64,000 nt of DNA from an uncultured Lachnospiraceae bacterium. Lineage in GTDB: Bacteria; Bacillota; Clostridia; Lachnospirales; Lachnospiraceae. How positions within the stretch are numbered: the stretch's first letter is position 1; every line of letters starts with the position of its first letter. Location of the stretch: NCBI GenBank assembly GCA_947628225.1, contig CANQYY010000009.1, positions 43,842 to 107,841 on the forward strand, read 5' to 3'. Both the position numbers and the translations under genes were made by a program. This document shows positions 27,143 to 36,042 of this stretch, piece after piece. The notes below the pieces were generated by a model. The model searched no databases. It saw only the letters and a program-made list of their open reading frames with translations, and had not been told where the DNA came from.

Positions 27143-28591
27143 ATGATGAGATCATTGTATTCCGGGATTTCCGGATTAAAAGTTCATCAGACGAAGATGG
27201 ACGTAATCGGTAACAATATTTCCAACGTAAGTACGATTGGCTTCCGCGCCGGAACTGCAAACTTTACAGATGTATTCTATCAGACGACGCAAAGCGCATC
27301 CGGTCCGAATGAGGCTACCGGCGCCGCCGGAACCAATGCGGTACAGATTGGTCTTGGCGCCAACCTGGCAGCTATCAGCGTGGATTTGAGCGGAACCGGC
27401 GCCACACAGCGTACGGACCGGGGAATGGATATTATGATTAACGGCGATGCCTTTTTTATTGTCAACAGCAATGGAAACACCTACTTTACCAAATCCGGTC
27501 TTCTGGATGTAGATGCCAACGGCACGTTGTACTGCGTTACGAACGGCGCTACGGTTCTTGGGTGGACGACTGACGAAAATGGGGAAATCCGCAAGGATAC
27601 AGCAAGACCGCTGCAGCTGATGGGCGGCGAAAATGCTTATTCTAATCCAAAGCCTACTACCGAAGTGACAATGACCGGAAACGTTGACAGGGAGGATCCG
27701 AATGTTGCCTATAGCGAGGATGGCGCCGGTTATATTACTTCAGCGAATTTCTACGATAATCTGGGTAACTTATACCAGGCAAAAATGAGCATTATGAAAT
27801 CTTCTGAAGAAACAGATTCTGTATATACGGTAAAGCTGGTTGATATACTTGGGCCGGATGGTAAATCCATCCTGAAGAAAAGTACGACTGATGAGAATGG
27901 AAATACTATTTATGAGCCTACCGAGCAGACTTTGAACTTTGGCGGACAGGATTTAAGCTATGATGTGGATGCGGACGGAACGATTATTTTTGACGATACC
28001 ACATGGCCGACCCTTACCTTTAACGGTTCCTCAGGCGCCTTTACCTCTGTTTCCAGTGACGACGGACAGAAACTGAATCTGACGTTAAATAGCGGAGAGG
28101 CGGATAATTCTTTCCCATTGAGCGGCGTCAATATCGATTTTTCCAATTTGACTATGTATGCTACGGACGGTAATTCCAGCGTACAGCCGGAAAGAGGCGA
28201 TAAGGTTAATAACGAGGGAGCCGGAAATGCCGCAGGGAGCCTACAGGGCTTTTCCATCCAGACAGACGGAAAAATCTACGGCGTATACGATAATGGGGAT
28301 AAAAAGCTGTTAGGACAGATTGCAGTAGCAACCTTCCCGAACCCTTCCGGACTCGAAGCAGTGGGGAACAGTATGTATGCCGCCACAATGAACTCCGGGG
28401 ATTTCGATGGTATTGGCATTGATATCAGCGAAGTGGGAAGCTTTTCCATCGGAGCATTGGAAATGTCGGACGTAGACCTTGCGACAGAATTTACCAATAT
28501 GATTACTACGCAGCGCGCGTTCCAGGCAAATTCCCGTGTTATTACAACATCGGATACCATGTTGGAGGAACTGGTTAATCTGAAACGATAA
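27143..28591 (+). CDS. flgE: Flagellar hook protein FlgE
   Basis: Structural subunit of the flagellar hook. N-terminal rod/hook motif (SLYSGISGLKVHQTKMDVIG, NNISNVSTIGFRAG), hook D1/D2 domains, and the C-terminal export/assembly helix (EFTNMITTQRAFQANSRVIT, DTMLEELVNLKR). 482 aa, within the family range for Clostridia. GGAGGG lies 9 bases before the ATG at 27143, with a second ATG directly following. In line with flgD just upstream. Confidence 0.95.
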   Translation: MMRSLYSGISGLKVHQTKMDVIGNNISNVSTIGFRAGTANFTDVFYQTTQSASGPNEATGAAGTNAVQIGLGANLAAISVDLSGTGATQRTDRGMDIMINGDAFFIVNSNGNTYFTKSGLLDVDANGTLYCVTNGATVLGWTTDENGEIRKDTARPLQLMGGENAYSNPKPTTEVTMTGNVDREDPNVAYSEDGAGYITSANFYDNLGNLYQAKMSIMKSSEETDSVYTVKLVDILGPDGKSILKKSTTDENGNTIYEPTEQTLNFGGQDLSYDVDADGTIIFDDTTWPTLTFNGSSGAFTSVSSDDGQKLNLTLNSGEADNSFPLSGVNIDFSNLTMYATDGNSSVQPERGDKVNNEGAGNAAGSLQGFSIQTDGKIYGVYDNGDKKLLGQIAVATFPNPSGLEAVGNSMYAATMNSGDFDGIGIDISEVGSFSIGALEMSDVDLATEFTNMITTQRAFQANSRVITTSDTMLEELVNLKR

Positions 28592-28611
28592 TAGAATAAA
28601 ATAATATACTG

Positions 28612-28647
28612 GAACTCCCATCGAAGTAGAAATACCGGTGGGAGTTC
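28612..28647 (+). other. Intra-operon hairpin between flgE and flbD
   Basis: GAACTCCCA (28612-28620) and TGGGAGTTC (28639-28647) form a perfect 9-bp stem with an 18-base loop. No T-run follows, so it is more likely an RNA-processing or stabilising element downstream of the highly needed flgE message than a terminator. Confidence 0.45.
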
Positions 28648-28673
28648 TGGCGTTATTTGAAAGGAGAAGGCAT

Positions 28674-28862
28674 ATGATAGATGTAACAAGGATGAATGGC
28701 TCTGTAATCAGCGTGAACAATGATTTGATTGAAACCGTGGAAGAAACACCGGACACAGTAATTACTTTGACCACAGGAAAAAAAATAATTGTAAAAGAAA
28801 GTAGACAAGAGGTCAAAAATTTAGTAAAATTGTTTAAGAAAGAAATATTTTGTAACATATAA
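28674..28862 (+). CDS. flbD: Flagellar protein FlbD/SwrD
   Basis: Short (62 aa) FlbD family protein; the Bacillus homologue SwrD increases stator-generated torque needed for swarming. MIDVTRMNGSVISVNNDLIE and ETVEETPDTVITLTTGKKI are typical. The ATG at 28674 has AAGGAGAAGG before it; the upstream frame from 28638 lacks a site. It lies between flgE and motA, the conserved place, and next to the stator genes it is thought to assist. Confidence 0.9.
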   Translation: MIDVTRMNGSVISVNNDLIETVEETPDTVITLTTGKKIIVKESRQEVKNLVKLFKKEIFCNI

Positions 28863-28874
28863 GGTGGTGTAATT

Positions 28875-29684
28875 TTGGATTTAGCAACAATAATCGGTCT
28901 TGTCGGCTGTGCCGCCGCCGTTGTATATGGTATTGTATCCGGCGATCAGGGCTTTGCCGCATTGGGAAACTTCTGGGATGTGCCTTCTGTCCTTATTACG
29001 ATTTGCGGTTCCCTGATGTGTATGCTTACCATGTCAGGCAGCATCGGAGAATTTATTAATTCCCTGAAATCTTTTTTATTGACGGTGAAGGTTCCTGTCA
29101 GTAACGAGAGTGAAACGATACATAAAATTATTGAGCTGGCAAATGTTGCCAGAAAAGAGGGACTTTTACAATTAGAGGAGGCCGCCGGTGAAATTGATGA
29201 CGATTTCCTGAAAAAAGGAATTATGCTTATAGTAGACGGTACCGACCAGGAACTGGTATCCAGTATTCTGGAAACGGAATTAAACTGTATTGAGGCGCGG
29301 CATGGAAAGGTAATCGGATTCTGGGACAGTTTTGCCGCCATGGGGCCTGCCTGGGGTATGATTGGTACCCTGATTGGTCTGATCAACATGTTAAAGCTGT
29401 TGGATGACCCAAGTTCCATCGGACCGAATATGGCGGTGGCGTTGATCACGACTTTGTATGGTTCTCTGCTGGCTAACTGGATCTGTACGCCGATCGCCAC
29501 AAAATTGCGCGCGAATAACAAGATGGAAATCCAGATTAAAGAAGTTGTCTGCGAAGGAATCTTATCGATTCAGGCAGGTGAGAACCCCAGAGTAATAGAA
29601 GAAAAACTGAAATCTTTCCTTGCTCCAAGTGTGCGCGATGAAGTGCTTGGAGGCGGAAATACGGAGCAAGGTGGTGAGGGTTAA
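28875..29684 (+). CDS. motA: Flagellar stator protein MotA (TTG start)
   Basis: Ion-channel subunit of the stator. Four membrane helices; the last two are preceded by the cytoplasmic loop, with FAAMGPAWGMIGTLIGLINML and MAVALITTLYGSLLANW marking helices 3 and 4 with the conserved prolines and glycines. Starts with TTG at 28875 after AAGGTGGTG; no ATG fits. 269 aa is standard. Its stop overlaps the first base of motB's ATG (TTAATGG). Confidence 0.95.
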   Translation: MDLATIIGLVGCAAAVVYGIVSGDQGFAALGNFWDVPSVLITICGSLMCMLTMSGSIGEFINSLKSFLLTVKVPVSNESETIHKIIELANVARKEGLLQLEEAAGEIDDDFLKKGIMLIVDGTDQELVSSILETELNCIEARHGKVIGFWDSFAAMGPAWGMIGTLIGLINMLKLLDDPSSIGPNMAVALITTLYGSLLANWICTPIATKLRANNKMEIQIKEVVCEGILSIQAGENPRVIEEKLKSFLAPSVRDEVLGGGNTEQGGEG

Positions 29685-30556
29685 TGGCTCGAAAAAAACG
29701 GGAAGAAGAACAGGCGCCCAGCGGCGGATGGATTAATACTTTCGCCGATTTGATGAATCTGCTGCTTTGTTTCTTTGTCCTGCTGTTTTCCATGTCAACA
29801 GTCGATGCCGATAAATATGAGCAGTTGGTAACTTCCATGACGGAGAGCATTAATATTTTTGACGGGGGAGGCGCTGCCATAAACGAAGGCGCCTTTGTAT
29901 CAAGCGGTACCGATCAGCTTGTTTCCATTTCCGAGTATTTCAATGAGTTTGAAAATACCGGAGAGGATGAAGATTCCAGGGAAGATCAGAACACCAGGAC
30001 GGATGGGCAGCAGCAGACCGATAACGGCGGGAACGCCGGTTCGGATTCCGAGGGAAAAGAGCAGTATGCACAACAATTAAAGGATGATCAGAAAAAACGC
30101 ACGGAAGAACTGTATGGCGAGGTAATGGATGAGGCCAGGCAGAAGAATGTGGAAGATCAGATTCAGGTAAATATGGATAAACAGTACCAGTATGTACAGA
30201 TTTCCCTGAATGGCGCGATCTTGTTCGATTCCGGAGAGGCAGAGATCAAAAAAACCGCCCAGTCGCTTTTGAGCCGTGTGGGAGATATACTGAAACTATA
30301 TGACGCCCATATGATCAAGATTGAAGGACACACAGATAATGTGCCAATATCAGGGGGGCAGTATAAAAATAATATGTGGCTGTCCACTGCGAGAGCAACG
30401 CAGGTGTTTGATTATATGGTTTCTAAAAAAAAGATGGATCCGAAAACAATGGAGGCGACCGGACGAAGCGAGTATGACCCGGTGGCAACGAACAAGACAA
30501 AAAAAGGGCGGGCGCAGAACCGCCGTGTTGAACTAAAAATATATACCGACGAATAA
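29684..30556 (+). CDS. motB: Flagellar stator protein MotB
   Basis: Peptidoglycan-anchored stator subunit. The single N-terminal membrane helix follows the ion-binding Asp22 in TFADLMNLLLCFFVLLFSMS. A plug-like and low-complexity linker (about 55-145, rich in Asp, Gly, Gln) leads to the OmpA-like peptidoglycan-binding domain (about 150-285: LFDSGEAEIKKTA, IEGHTDNVPI, LSTARATQVFDYM, GRAQNRRVEL). 290 aa. Directly coupled to motA. Confidence 0.95.
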   Translation: MARKKREEEQAPSGGWINTFADLMNLLLCFFVLLFSMSTVDADKYEQLVTSMTESINIFDGGGAAINEGAFVSSGTDQLVSISEYFNEFENTGEDEDSREDQNTRTDGQQQTDNGGNAGSDSEGKEQYAQQLKDDQKKRTEELYGEVMDEARQKNVEDQIQVNMDKQYQYVQISLNGAILFDSGEAEIKKTAQSLLSRVGDILKLYDAHMIKIEGHTDNVPISGGQYKNNMWLSTARATQVFDYMVSKKKMDPKTMEATGRSEYDPVATNKTKKGRAQNRRVELKIYTDE

Positions 30557-30571
30557 GGGGGACGACATTTT

Positions 30572-31081
30572 ATGAAAAAGAATATTCTGACCATTGTTAT
30601 TATGGCGGCGACGCTTATCAATCTGATATTATCCGTGGTTTTGGTATTTTCCGTAATGCCTGCCATGAATAAGACCGGTAATCTGATCGATAAGGTTGCC
30701 TCTGTCATTGATTTGGAAATTGAAACAAAGGAGGATGAAGGGCAGGAATATACGATTGAGGATCTGGTGCCATATACCATTACCTATGAGAGCTCGGCAA
30801 AGATTAACCTGTTAAAAGAGGGCGAAAAAGCCCATTATGCGCTTTTAGACGGCATTGTTATCTCCTTTAACCCGAAGGCGGAAGATTACAACAGTATCTA
30901 TGAATCGGTACAAAATGCCAGCGTATATATTGAGGATATTGTAAAAGAAACCATAGGAAGCTATACTTACAGCAACATTAACCAGGCGCAGATCAAGACA
31001 GAAGCCATAAAGAAAATTCAGGAAAAATACAACACAAAATGTATTGTGGATATTTCCCTGACCGGCTTTTTGACGGCATAG
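30572..31081 (+). CDS. fliL: Flagellar basal-body-associated protein FliL
   Basis: Single-pass inner-membrane protein that rings the stator and promotes torque. N-terminal membrane helix (ILTIVIMAATLINLILSVVL), then a stomatin-like extracytoplasmic domain ending with IKTEAIKKIQEKYNTKCIVDISLTGF in pieces, which matches the FliL tail. 169 aa. Follows motB with 15 bases between. Confidence 0.85.
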   Translation: MKKNILTIVIMAATLINLILSVVLVFSVMPAMNKTGNLIDKVASVIDLEIETKEDEGQEYTIEDLVPYTITYESSAKINLLKEGEKAHYALLDGIVISFNPKAEDYNSIYESVQNASVYIEDIVKETIGSYTYSNINQAQIKTEAIKKIQEKYNTKCIVDISLTGFLTA

Positions 31082-31114
31082 GCAGAAATTTCCGGAGGAA
31101 TAATAAAAAAATAC

Positions 31115-31143
31115 TTTATGTTATCTGTTAAATATGGTATAAT
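31115..31143 (+). promoter_or_regulatory. Predicted internal promoter before fliM
   Basis: In the 120-base gap between fliL and fliM, an extended -10 TGGTATAAT (TATAAT at 31138-31143) lies 17 bases after TTTATG (31115-31120). It could restart transcription of the second half of the fla/che operon (fliM onward). Confidence 0.5.
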
Positions 31144-31201
31144 GTTACGAGGTACAACTAAATGCCAAAAGTATGACGGAGAGTAGCGAGGTGAGAATTT
31201 T

Positions 31202-32179
31202 ATGAGTGATGTCTTGTCGCAAAATGAGATTGATAATCTGCTGTCTGCTTTAAACAGCGGAGAATTTAATCCGGATGAGAATGATGCGGCAGAGGAACGG
31301 CAGGTCAAAGAATACGATTTTGCCAGACCTTCTAAATTCTCAAAAGAACATTTACGGACTCTTGTTTTTATCTTTGAGCATTATGCCAGATTGTTATCTA
31401 CAAATTTGCCGGTGTATCTGAGAAAAAATGTACAGGTTGAGGTTATGCATTCGGAGGCGGCCACTTATCAGGAGTTTTCCAATTCATTGTCCAACCCGGT
31501 ACTGCTGGCAGTTGTCAATTTTGCTCCTCTGGAGGGGAATATTATTGTGGAAATGGCTACAGGCCTTGGTTATGCGATTGTAGACCGGATGCTGGGAGGA
31601 AATGGGCAGCCGTTGGAAAAAAGCCGGGATTTTACAGAGATTGAGCTTACGATCATTGAAAGGATCATGGTAGTGTGTACGAATCTTCTCGTGGAACCCT
31701 GGCAGGGCGTTCAGCAGTTGGAGCCGACGCTGGAGAGAATTGAAACCAATTCTCAGTTTGCCCAGTTTGTCACGCCAAATGAAATGACCTCTATTATTAC
31801 GATGAGTATAAAAATCGGGAATGTGGAGGGATTGATGAATGTTTGTATTCCCTATACCGTACTGGAGCCGATCATAGATAAGGTAAATACGAAATATTGG
31901 TATTCTACAAATCAGGTCAAAAATGACGGAGTATACCGTGAGGTGCTGGAAGATTCGCTTCAGAAAGCCAAAATACCGGTCCGTGCCATTATGGGACGAA
32001 GCGCTATATCCGTTAATGACTTTATTCATTTACAGCCGGGGGATATTATTAAGGTAAATACGAGGCTGGAAGATGAACTGGACGTTTATGTAGGCAATAT
32101 TAAAAAATTTTCTGCAATACCGGGAGCCTTTGAGGATTCTTATGCAGTAAAAGTAAAATCAATTTACAGAGAGGAGTAA
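31202..32179 (+). CDS. fliM: Flagellar motor switch protein FliM
   Basis: C-ring protein that receives CheY-P and transmits the switch signal to FliG. N-terminal CheY-binding segment (LSQNEIDNLLSAL, residues 4-16), CheC-like middle domain (ATGLGYAIVDRMLGG), and a C-terminal SpoA domain (IMGRSAISVNDFIHLQPGDI). 325 aa is normal. GAGGTGAG precedes the ATG. fliY follows after 4 bases. Confidence 0.96.
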   Translation: MSDVLSQNEIDNLLSALNSGEFNPDENDAAEERQVKEYDFARPSKFSKEHLRTLVFIFEHYARLLSTNLPVYLRKNVQVEVMHSEAATYQEFSNSLSNPVLLAVVNFAPLEGNIIVEMATGLGYAIVDRMLGGNGQPLEKSRDFTEIELTIIERIMVVCTNLLVEPWQGVQQLEPTLERIETNSQFAQFVTPNEMTSIITMSIKIGNVEGLMNVCIPYTVLEPIIDKVNTKYWYSTNQVKNDGVYREVLEDSLQKAKIPVRAIMGRSAISVNDFIHLQPGDIIKVNTRLEDELDVYVGNIKKFSAIPGAFEDSYAVKVKSIYREE

Positions 32180-32183
32180 TGCA

Positions 32184-33356
32184 ATGGACGGAATGTTATC
32201 GCAGGAAGAAATTAATGCGTTATTAGGCAGCATGGATGCGGAAGCCGGTTCAGATGTTCCCAATGCTGAAGCACCATCTACCAATGTCCCGGATTCCGAA
32301 ATGCTGACCCCGAAAGAAAGTGATGCCGTAGGTGAAATTGCTAATATCAGTATGGGGACGGCAGCTACGACACTGTCTGTACTTGTGAATAACCGAGTAG
32401 ATATTACGACGCCAAGTGTTACTTATACGACTATGGAGGAACTGGCTGAGCAACAGGAAGCGCCCTGTGTCTTTATTTATATTTCTTATCGAGCCGGTCT
32501 GGAAGGAAAAAATGTTCTGATTTTAAAAGAACAGGATGTCAAAGTTATTACGGATTTAATGATGGGGGGAGATGGTACAAACACCGATACGGAATTAAAT
32601 GAACTTCATCTGAGCGCCATCTGTGAGGCGATGAACCAGATGATGGGTTCGGCGGCAACGTCTATGTCCTCCATGATAAATGAGATGGTGGATATCAGTC
32701 CGCCGACGGCTACCCGCGTGGATTTCGCACAGGAATTCAGCGAAGAACTTGCGGATTTGATGGGACAGACCTTTGTACAGGTTTCTTTCCGGATGGAGAT
32801 TGGCGATTTAGTGGACAGCGAGATCATGCAGTTGTATCCGATTACCTTTGCCAGACGAATCTACGAGCAGTTTGCCGGTCTGGATAAGGAGGAGGAGACA
32901 GCGGCGGAGGCTGCCGCACCGGTACAGCCGGCGCCGGCGGCAAAACAACCGGAGCCGCAGCCGGCGCCACAGATGCAGCCAGCGCCCAATATGGGAGTTC
33001 AGCAACAACCGGTGGCAGGGCCGCAGCCAATGTATGCGATGCCGCCACAGGATATTAATATTCAGCCTGCGCAGTTCCAGAATTTTATGCCAGCACAGAA
33101 TCTGGATGGAATTGCACCTGAAAACATCGATTTGATTATGGATGTACCGTTGGAGGTTACGGTAGAACTGGGGAGAACGAGCAAATCCATTAAAGAAATA
33201 CTGGATTTCTCGCCGGGAACTATTATTGAATTGGAAAAATTGGCAGGGGAGCCGATTGACGTTTTGGTGAATGGGAAATTTGTTGCCAAAGGCGAGGTTG
33301 TTGTAATAGAAGAAAGTTTCGGAATTCGAGTAACTGAAATCATTAAAGAAAATTGA
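32184..33356 (+). CDS. fliY: Flagellar motor switch phosphatase FliY (CheC-FliN fusion)
   Basis: Gram-positive form of FliN: a C-ring protein that also dephosphorylates CheY-P. N-terminal FliM-like CheY-binding peptide (LSQEEINALLGSM, residues 5-17); CheC-like domain (about 40-215) with two phosphatase helices (DAVGEIANISMGTAATTL and LSAICEAMNQMMGSAATSM, both with the E..N pair); a Pro/Gln/Ala-rich linker (about 230-300); and a FliN SpoA domain (VTVELGRTSKSIKEILDFSP onward). 390 aa. As no cheC gene is seen in this operon, FliY is the visible CheY-P sink here. Confidence 0.95.
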   Translation: MDGMLSQEEINALLGSMDAEAGSDVPNAEAPSTNVPDSEMLTPKESDAVGEIANISMGTAATTLSVLVNNRVDITTPSVTYTTMEELAEQQEAPCVFIYISYRAGLEGKNVLILKEQDVKVITDLMMGGDGTNTDTELNELHLSAICEAMNQMMGSAATSMSSMINEMVDISPPTATRVDFAQEFSEELADLMGQTFVQVSFRMEIGDLVDSEIMQLYPITFARRIYEQFAGLDKEEETAAEAAAPVQPAPAAKQPEPQPAPQMQPAPNMGVQQQPVAGPQPMYAMPPQDINIQPAQFQNFMPAQNLDGIAPENIDLIMDVPLEVTVELGRTSKSIKEILDFSPGTIIELEKLAGEPIDVLVNGKFVAKGEVVVIEESFGIRVTEIIKEN

Positions 33357-33374
33357 TAATGGAGGAAAGGAATA

Positions 33375-33737
33375 ATGGCAAAAAGCGTTTTAATTTGCGA
33401 TGATGCAGCTTTCATGAGGGTAATGATTAAAGACATTTTGACTAAGAATGGCTACGAGGTGGCTGGCGAAGCCGAAAACGGGCAAAAAGCAGTGGAAAAA
33501 TACAATGAAGTTAAGCCGGATTTAGTTATGATGGACATTACCATGCCAGAGATGGATGGAATAGAAGCTCTGAAAAAAATAAAGGAAAGCGATGCCTCGG
33601 CAACCGTTATTATGTGTTCTGCCATGGGACAGCAGGCGATGGTTATCGAATCTATCCAGTCCGGAGCTAAGGACTTTATTGTAAAACCATTCCAGGCAGA
33701 CCGCGTGCTGGAAGCGGTTAAAAAGGCTGTTGGTTAA
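33375..33737 (+). CDS. cheY: Chemotaxis response regulator CheY
   Basis: Single receiver domain that binds the FliM/FliY motor switch when phosphorylated by CheA. The acid pair Asp9/Asp10, phosphoacceptor Asp54 (LVMMDITMPEMDG), switch Ser/Thr in IMCSAMGQ and Lys in FIVKPFQ are all present. 120 aa. Lies between fliY and fliO exactly as in Bacillus. Confidence 0.96.
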   Translation: MAKSVLICDDAAFMRVMIKDILTKNGYEVAGEAENGQKAVEKYNEVKPDLVMMDITMPEMDGIEALKKIKESDASATVIMCSAMGQQAMVIESIQSGAKDFIVKPFQADRVLEAVKKAVG

Positions 33738-33739
33738 GT

Positions 33740-34087
33740 ATGTTATCTAATATTATGCAGTTGCTGGTTGTTGTGATTGTTTTTGTCCTTGTGCTGGCAG
33801 TTACTTACTATGCCACAAAGTGGGTGGCAAAATCAGGAGTCATACAATCGCAATCAGCGAATATAAAGGTGATTGAAACCTTTAAAATTGCGCCGAATAA
33901 ATATATCCAGATAATAAAGCTGGGCTCTAAGTATTATTCTATTGGTGTGACAAAGGAAAATATAACATTTCTCACGCCGTTGGAGGAGGAACAGTTAGAG
34001 TTTACGGAAAAAGAGGAAAATCAGCAGCAGGCGATACCTTTCCGCGATATGTTAGGCAAAATAATAAAAAAAGAGAAAGAAAAATAG
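33740..34087 (+). CDS. fliO: Flagellar biosynthesis protein FliO (FliZ)
   Basis: Small membrane protein that stabilises the FliP export-gate complex. One N-terminal membrane helix (IMQLLVVVIVFVLVLAVTYY) and a short cytoplasmic beta domain (IKVIETFKIAPNKYIQIIKL, KYYSIGVTKENITFL), followed by a charged tail. 115 aa. Starts 2 bases after the cheY stop; positioned just before fliP. Confidence 0.88.
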   Translation: MLSNIMQLLVVVIVFVLVLAVTYYATKWVAKSGVIQSQSANIKVIETFKIAPNKYIQIIKLGSKYYSIGVTKENITFLTPLEEEQLEFTEKEENQQQAIPFRDMLGKIIKKEKEK

Positions 34088-34102
34088 AAAAGGTTGGTAT
34101 TT

Positions 34103-34960
34103 ATGAAGGCACAGAAGAGAGTACGTCAAGTTTCGTTACGATATATATTTCTGTTGGTTCTATTCTGTATATTAACCTTTTTTTGTAGTACAAAGGTATA
34201 TGCAGCCCCGATTGATTCCAATGCGAATGTTGACCATATAGAGGGAACGACAACAGGGGAAACGCAGGACCCGGATACGCCGGAGGATTTTGAATTTAAT
34301 ATTACTACTAATGCAGGAAGCAGCAGTTTATCTGCCAGCATGAAAATCATTCTTGTATTGACAGTTTTGTCGATAGCACCGTTTATTCTTATTATGGTAA
34401 CCTCATTTACCAGGATTATTGTGGTGCTTCATTTTCTGCGTTCTGCTTTAGGAACGCAGACAACGCCGCCCAACCAGGTATTGATTGGATTGGCGCTTTT
34501 TCTAACGTTATTTATTATGACTCCGGTAATCACTCAGGTCAATACTGACTGCATCCAGCCCTTTGAGCAGGGGGAGCTTTCTCAGGAGGAAGCATTGAAC
34601 GCCGGACTGAAGCCGATCCGGGATTTTATGTTCGAGCAGACCAACCGGAAGGATATTCGGCTGTTTATGGAAATCCAAAACAAAAGCAATGAGGTGGATA
34701 TCAGTAAGCCGGGCGATATTCCGACTGCTGTATTGATACCGGCATTTATGATCAGCGAATTAAGGACAGCGTTTATCATTGGCTTTTTGATCTATCTGCC
34801 CTTTATTGTGATTGATATGGTAGTGGCATCGACCCTTATGTCCATGGGTATGATGATGCTGCCGCCGACGACTATCTCCATGCCCTTTAAAATTCTGTTG
34901 TTTGTGCTGGCAGACGGATGGAATCTGGTAATTGGACAGGTCGTCAAGACATTTTACTGA
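34103..34960 (+). CDS. fliP: Flagellar export gate protein FliP
   Basis: Core subunit of the flagellar export gate. A cleavable signal peptide is visible (FLLVLFCILTFFCSTKVYA, cleavage near Ala-Ala-Pro), followed by four membrane helices; family blocks are MVTSFTRIIVVLHFLRSALG, PPNQVLIGLALFLTLF, and MSMGMMMLPPTTISMPFK. The ATG at 34103 has AAAGGTTGG upstream; the open frame starts at a TTG at 34094 inside that site. 285 aa. First of the fliPQR-flhB-flhA export block. Confidence 0.95.
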   Translation: MKAQKRVRQVSLRYIFLLVLFCILTFFCSTKVYAAPIDSNANVDHIEGTTTGETQDPDTPEDFEFNITTNAGSSSLSASMKIILVLTVLSIAPFILIMVTSFTRIIVVLHFLRSALGTQTTPPNQVLIGLALFLTLFIMTPVITQVNTDCIQPFEQGELSQEEALNAGLKPIRDFMFEQTNRKDIRLFMEIQNKSNEVDISKPGDIPTAVLIPAFMISELRTAFIIGFLIYLPFIVIDMVVASTLMSMGMMMLPPTTISMPFKILLFVLADGWNLVIGQVVKTFY

Positions 34961-34974
34961 CGGGAGGCGATTAA

Positions 34975-35247
34975 ATGACAGATGCAGAGGTACTGGATAT
35001 TGCCAGGGATATGGTCTGGTGCATTTTTAAGTGTGCCGCACCTCTTTTGATTGTATCGCTTGTGGTAGGTCTGATCATCAGTATTTTTCAGACCGTCACT
35101 TCTATTCAGGAGCAGACCTTAACCTTTGTTCCTAAATTATTATCTATTTTTATTACCATTCTCCTGTGCGGGAGTTGGATAATGAATAACTGCGTTGAGC
35201 TTTTTACTGATTTATGTAATAATTTCTCCGTTTATGTAGGAGGATAA
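34975..35247 (+). CDS. fliQ: Flagellar export gate protein FliQ
   Basis: Two-helix export gate subunit. CAAPLLIVSLVVGLIISIFQ, TVTSIQEQTLTFVPKL is the family core. 90 aa is exact. GGGAGG precedes the ATG, and its stop (TAA) overlaps the fliR start region (TAATGATG). Confidence 0.95.
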   Translation: MTDAEVLDIARDMVWCIFKCAAPLLIVSLVVGLIISIFQTVTSIQEQTLTFVPKLLSIFITILLCGSWIMNNCVELFTDLCNNFSVYVGG

Positions 35248-35249
35248 TG

Positions 35250-36020
35250 ATGAATTTTACAGTTGAGAATATGGAATTTTACCTTATGGTACTGATTCGC
35301 ATATCCGCCTTTGTAGTGGCGGCGCCGTTTTTCAACTACAGTACCATACCGCATCCGATGAAAGCCGCCATCAGTATTATGCTGACGGTTATTATGATAC
35401 AGATACTGCCCGTGGTCAAACTCTCCTATACGGGCGTAGTCGGATTTTCCGTATTGGCGCTGAAGGAAATGATAGTAGGTCTTATTTTGGGATTTATGTG
35501 CAATGCCTGCTTTTATATTGTGAATTTTGCCGGTCAGATTATTGATATGCAGATGGGACTGTCTATGGCGAATATGTACGACCCTACAACAAATGTCCAG
35601 ATTTCTGTAACCGGAAATATTTACAACTACTTTATAATGCTGCTGTTAGTAGTTACTAATATGCACTACTACATTATCCGGGCAATAACAGATTCCTTTT
35701 CCAGCTTTAATGTCGGACAGGCTGTATTCCGAGAGGGTCTGCATACGATTATGATAGATTTTATGGGAAATTATTTTCTGATCGCCATGCGCATTGTGCT
35801 GCCGGTTTTTTGCTGCACGCTCTTAGTAAGGGTGATACTTGGGGTGTTGACAAAGGCGGCGCCGCAGATGAATATGTTTTCTGTTGGTATGCAGATAGAA
35901 GTATTAGTTGGCGTTATCCTGCTGATTTTACTGGTACAGACATTTCCGGCCGTAGCAGATTTTATTTTTTCCCAAATGAAAGAAGTGGCGTCACGGGTCA
36001 TTCGTGTCTTTACCCCATAG
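35250..36020 (+). CDS. fliR: Flagellar export gate protein FliR
   Basis: Multi-pass export gate subunit. About six hydrophobic segments; family blocks ISAFVVAAPFFNYSTIPHPM, LILGFMCNACFYIVNFAGQI, DMQMGLSMANMYDP and LVRVILGVLTKAAPQMNMF. Two ATGs in tandem (35247 and 35250); AGGAGG is 6 bases before the second and 3 before the first, so I take 35250. 256 aa is normal. The 3' end overlaps the ribosome site region of flhB. Confidence 0.94.
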   Translation: MNFTVENMEFYLMVLIRISAFVVAAPFFNYSTIPHPMKAAISIMLTVIMIQILPVVKLSYTGVVGFSVLALKEMIVGLILGFMCNACFYIVNFAGQIIDMQMGLSMANMYDPTTNVQISVTGNIYNYFIMLLLVVTNMHYYIIRAITDSFSSFNVGQAVFREGLHTIMIDFMGNYFLIAMRIVLPVFCCTLLVRVILGVLTKAAPQMNMFSVGMQIEVLVGVILLILLVQTFPAVADFIFSQMKEVASRVIRVFTP

Positions 36021-36042
36021 TGAAAAGAAGGTGGAGATTGTT

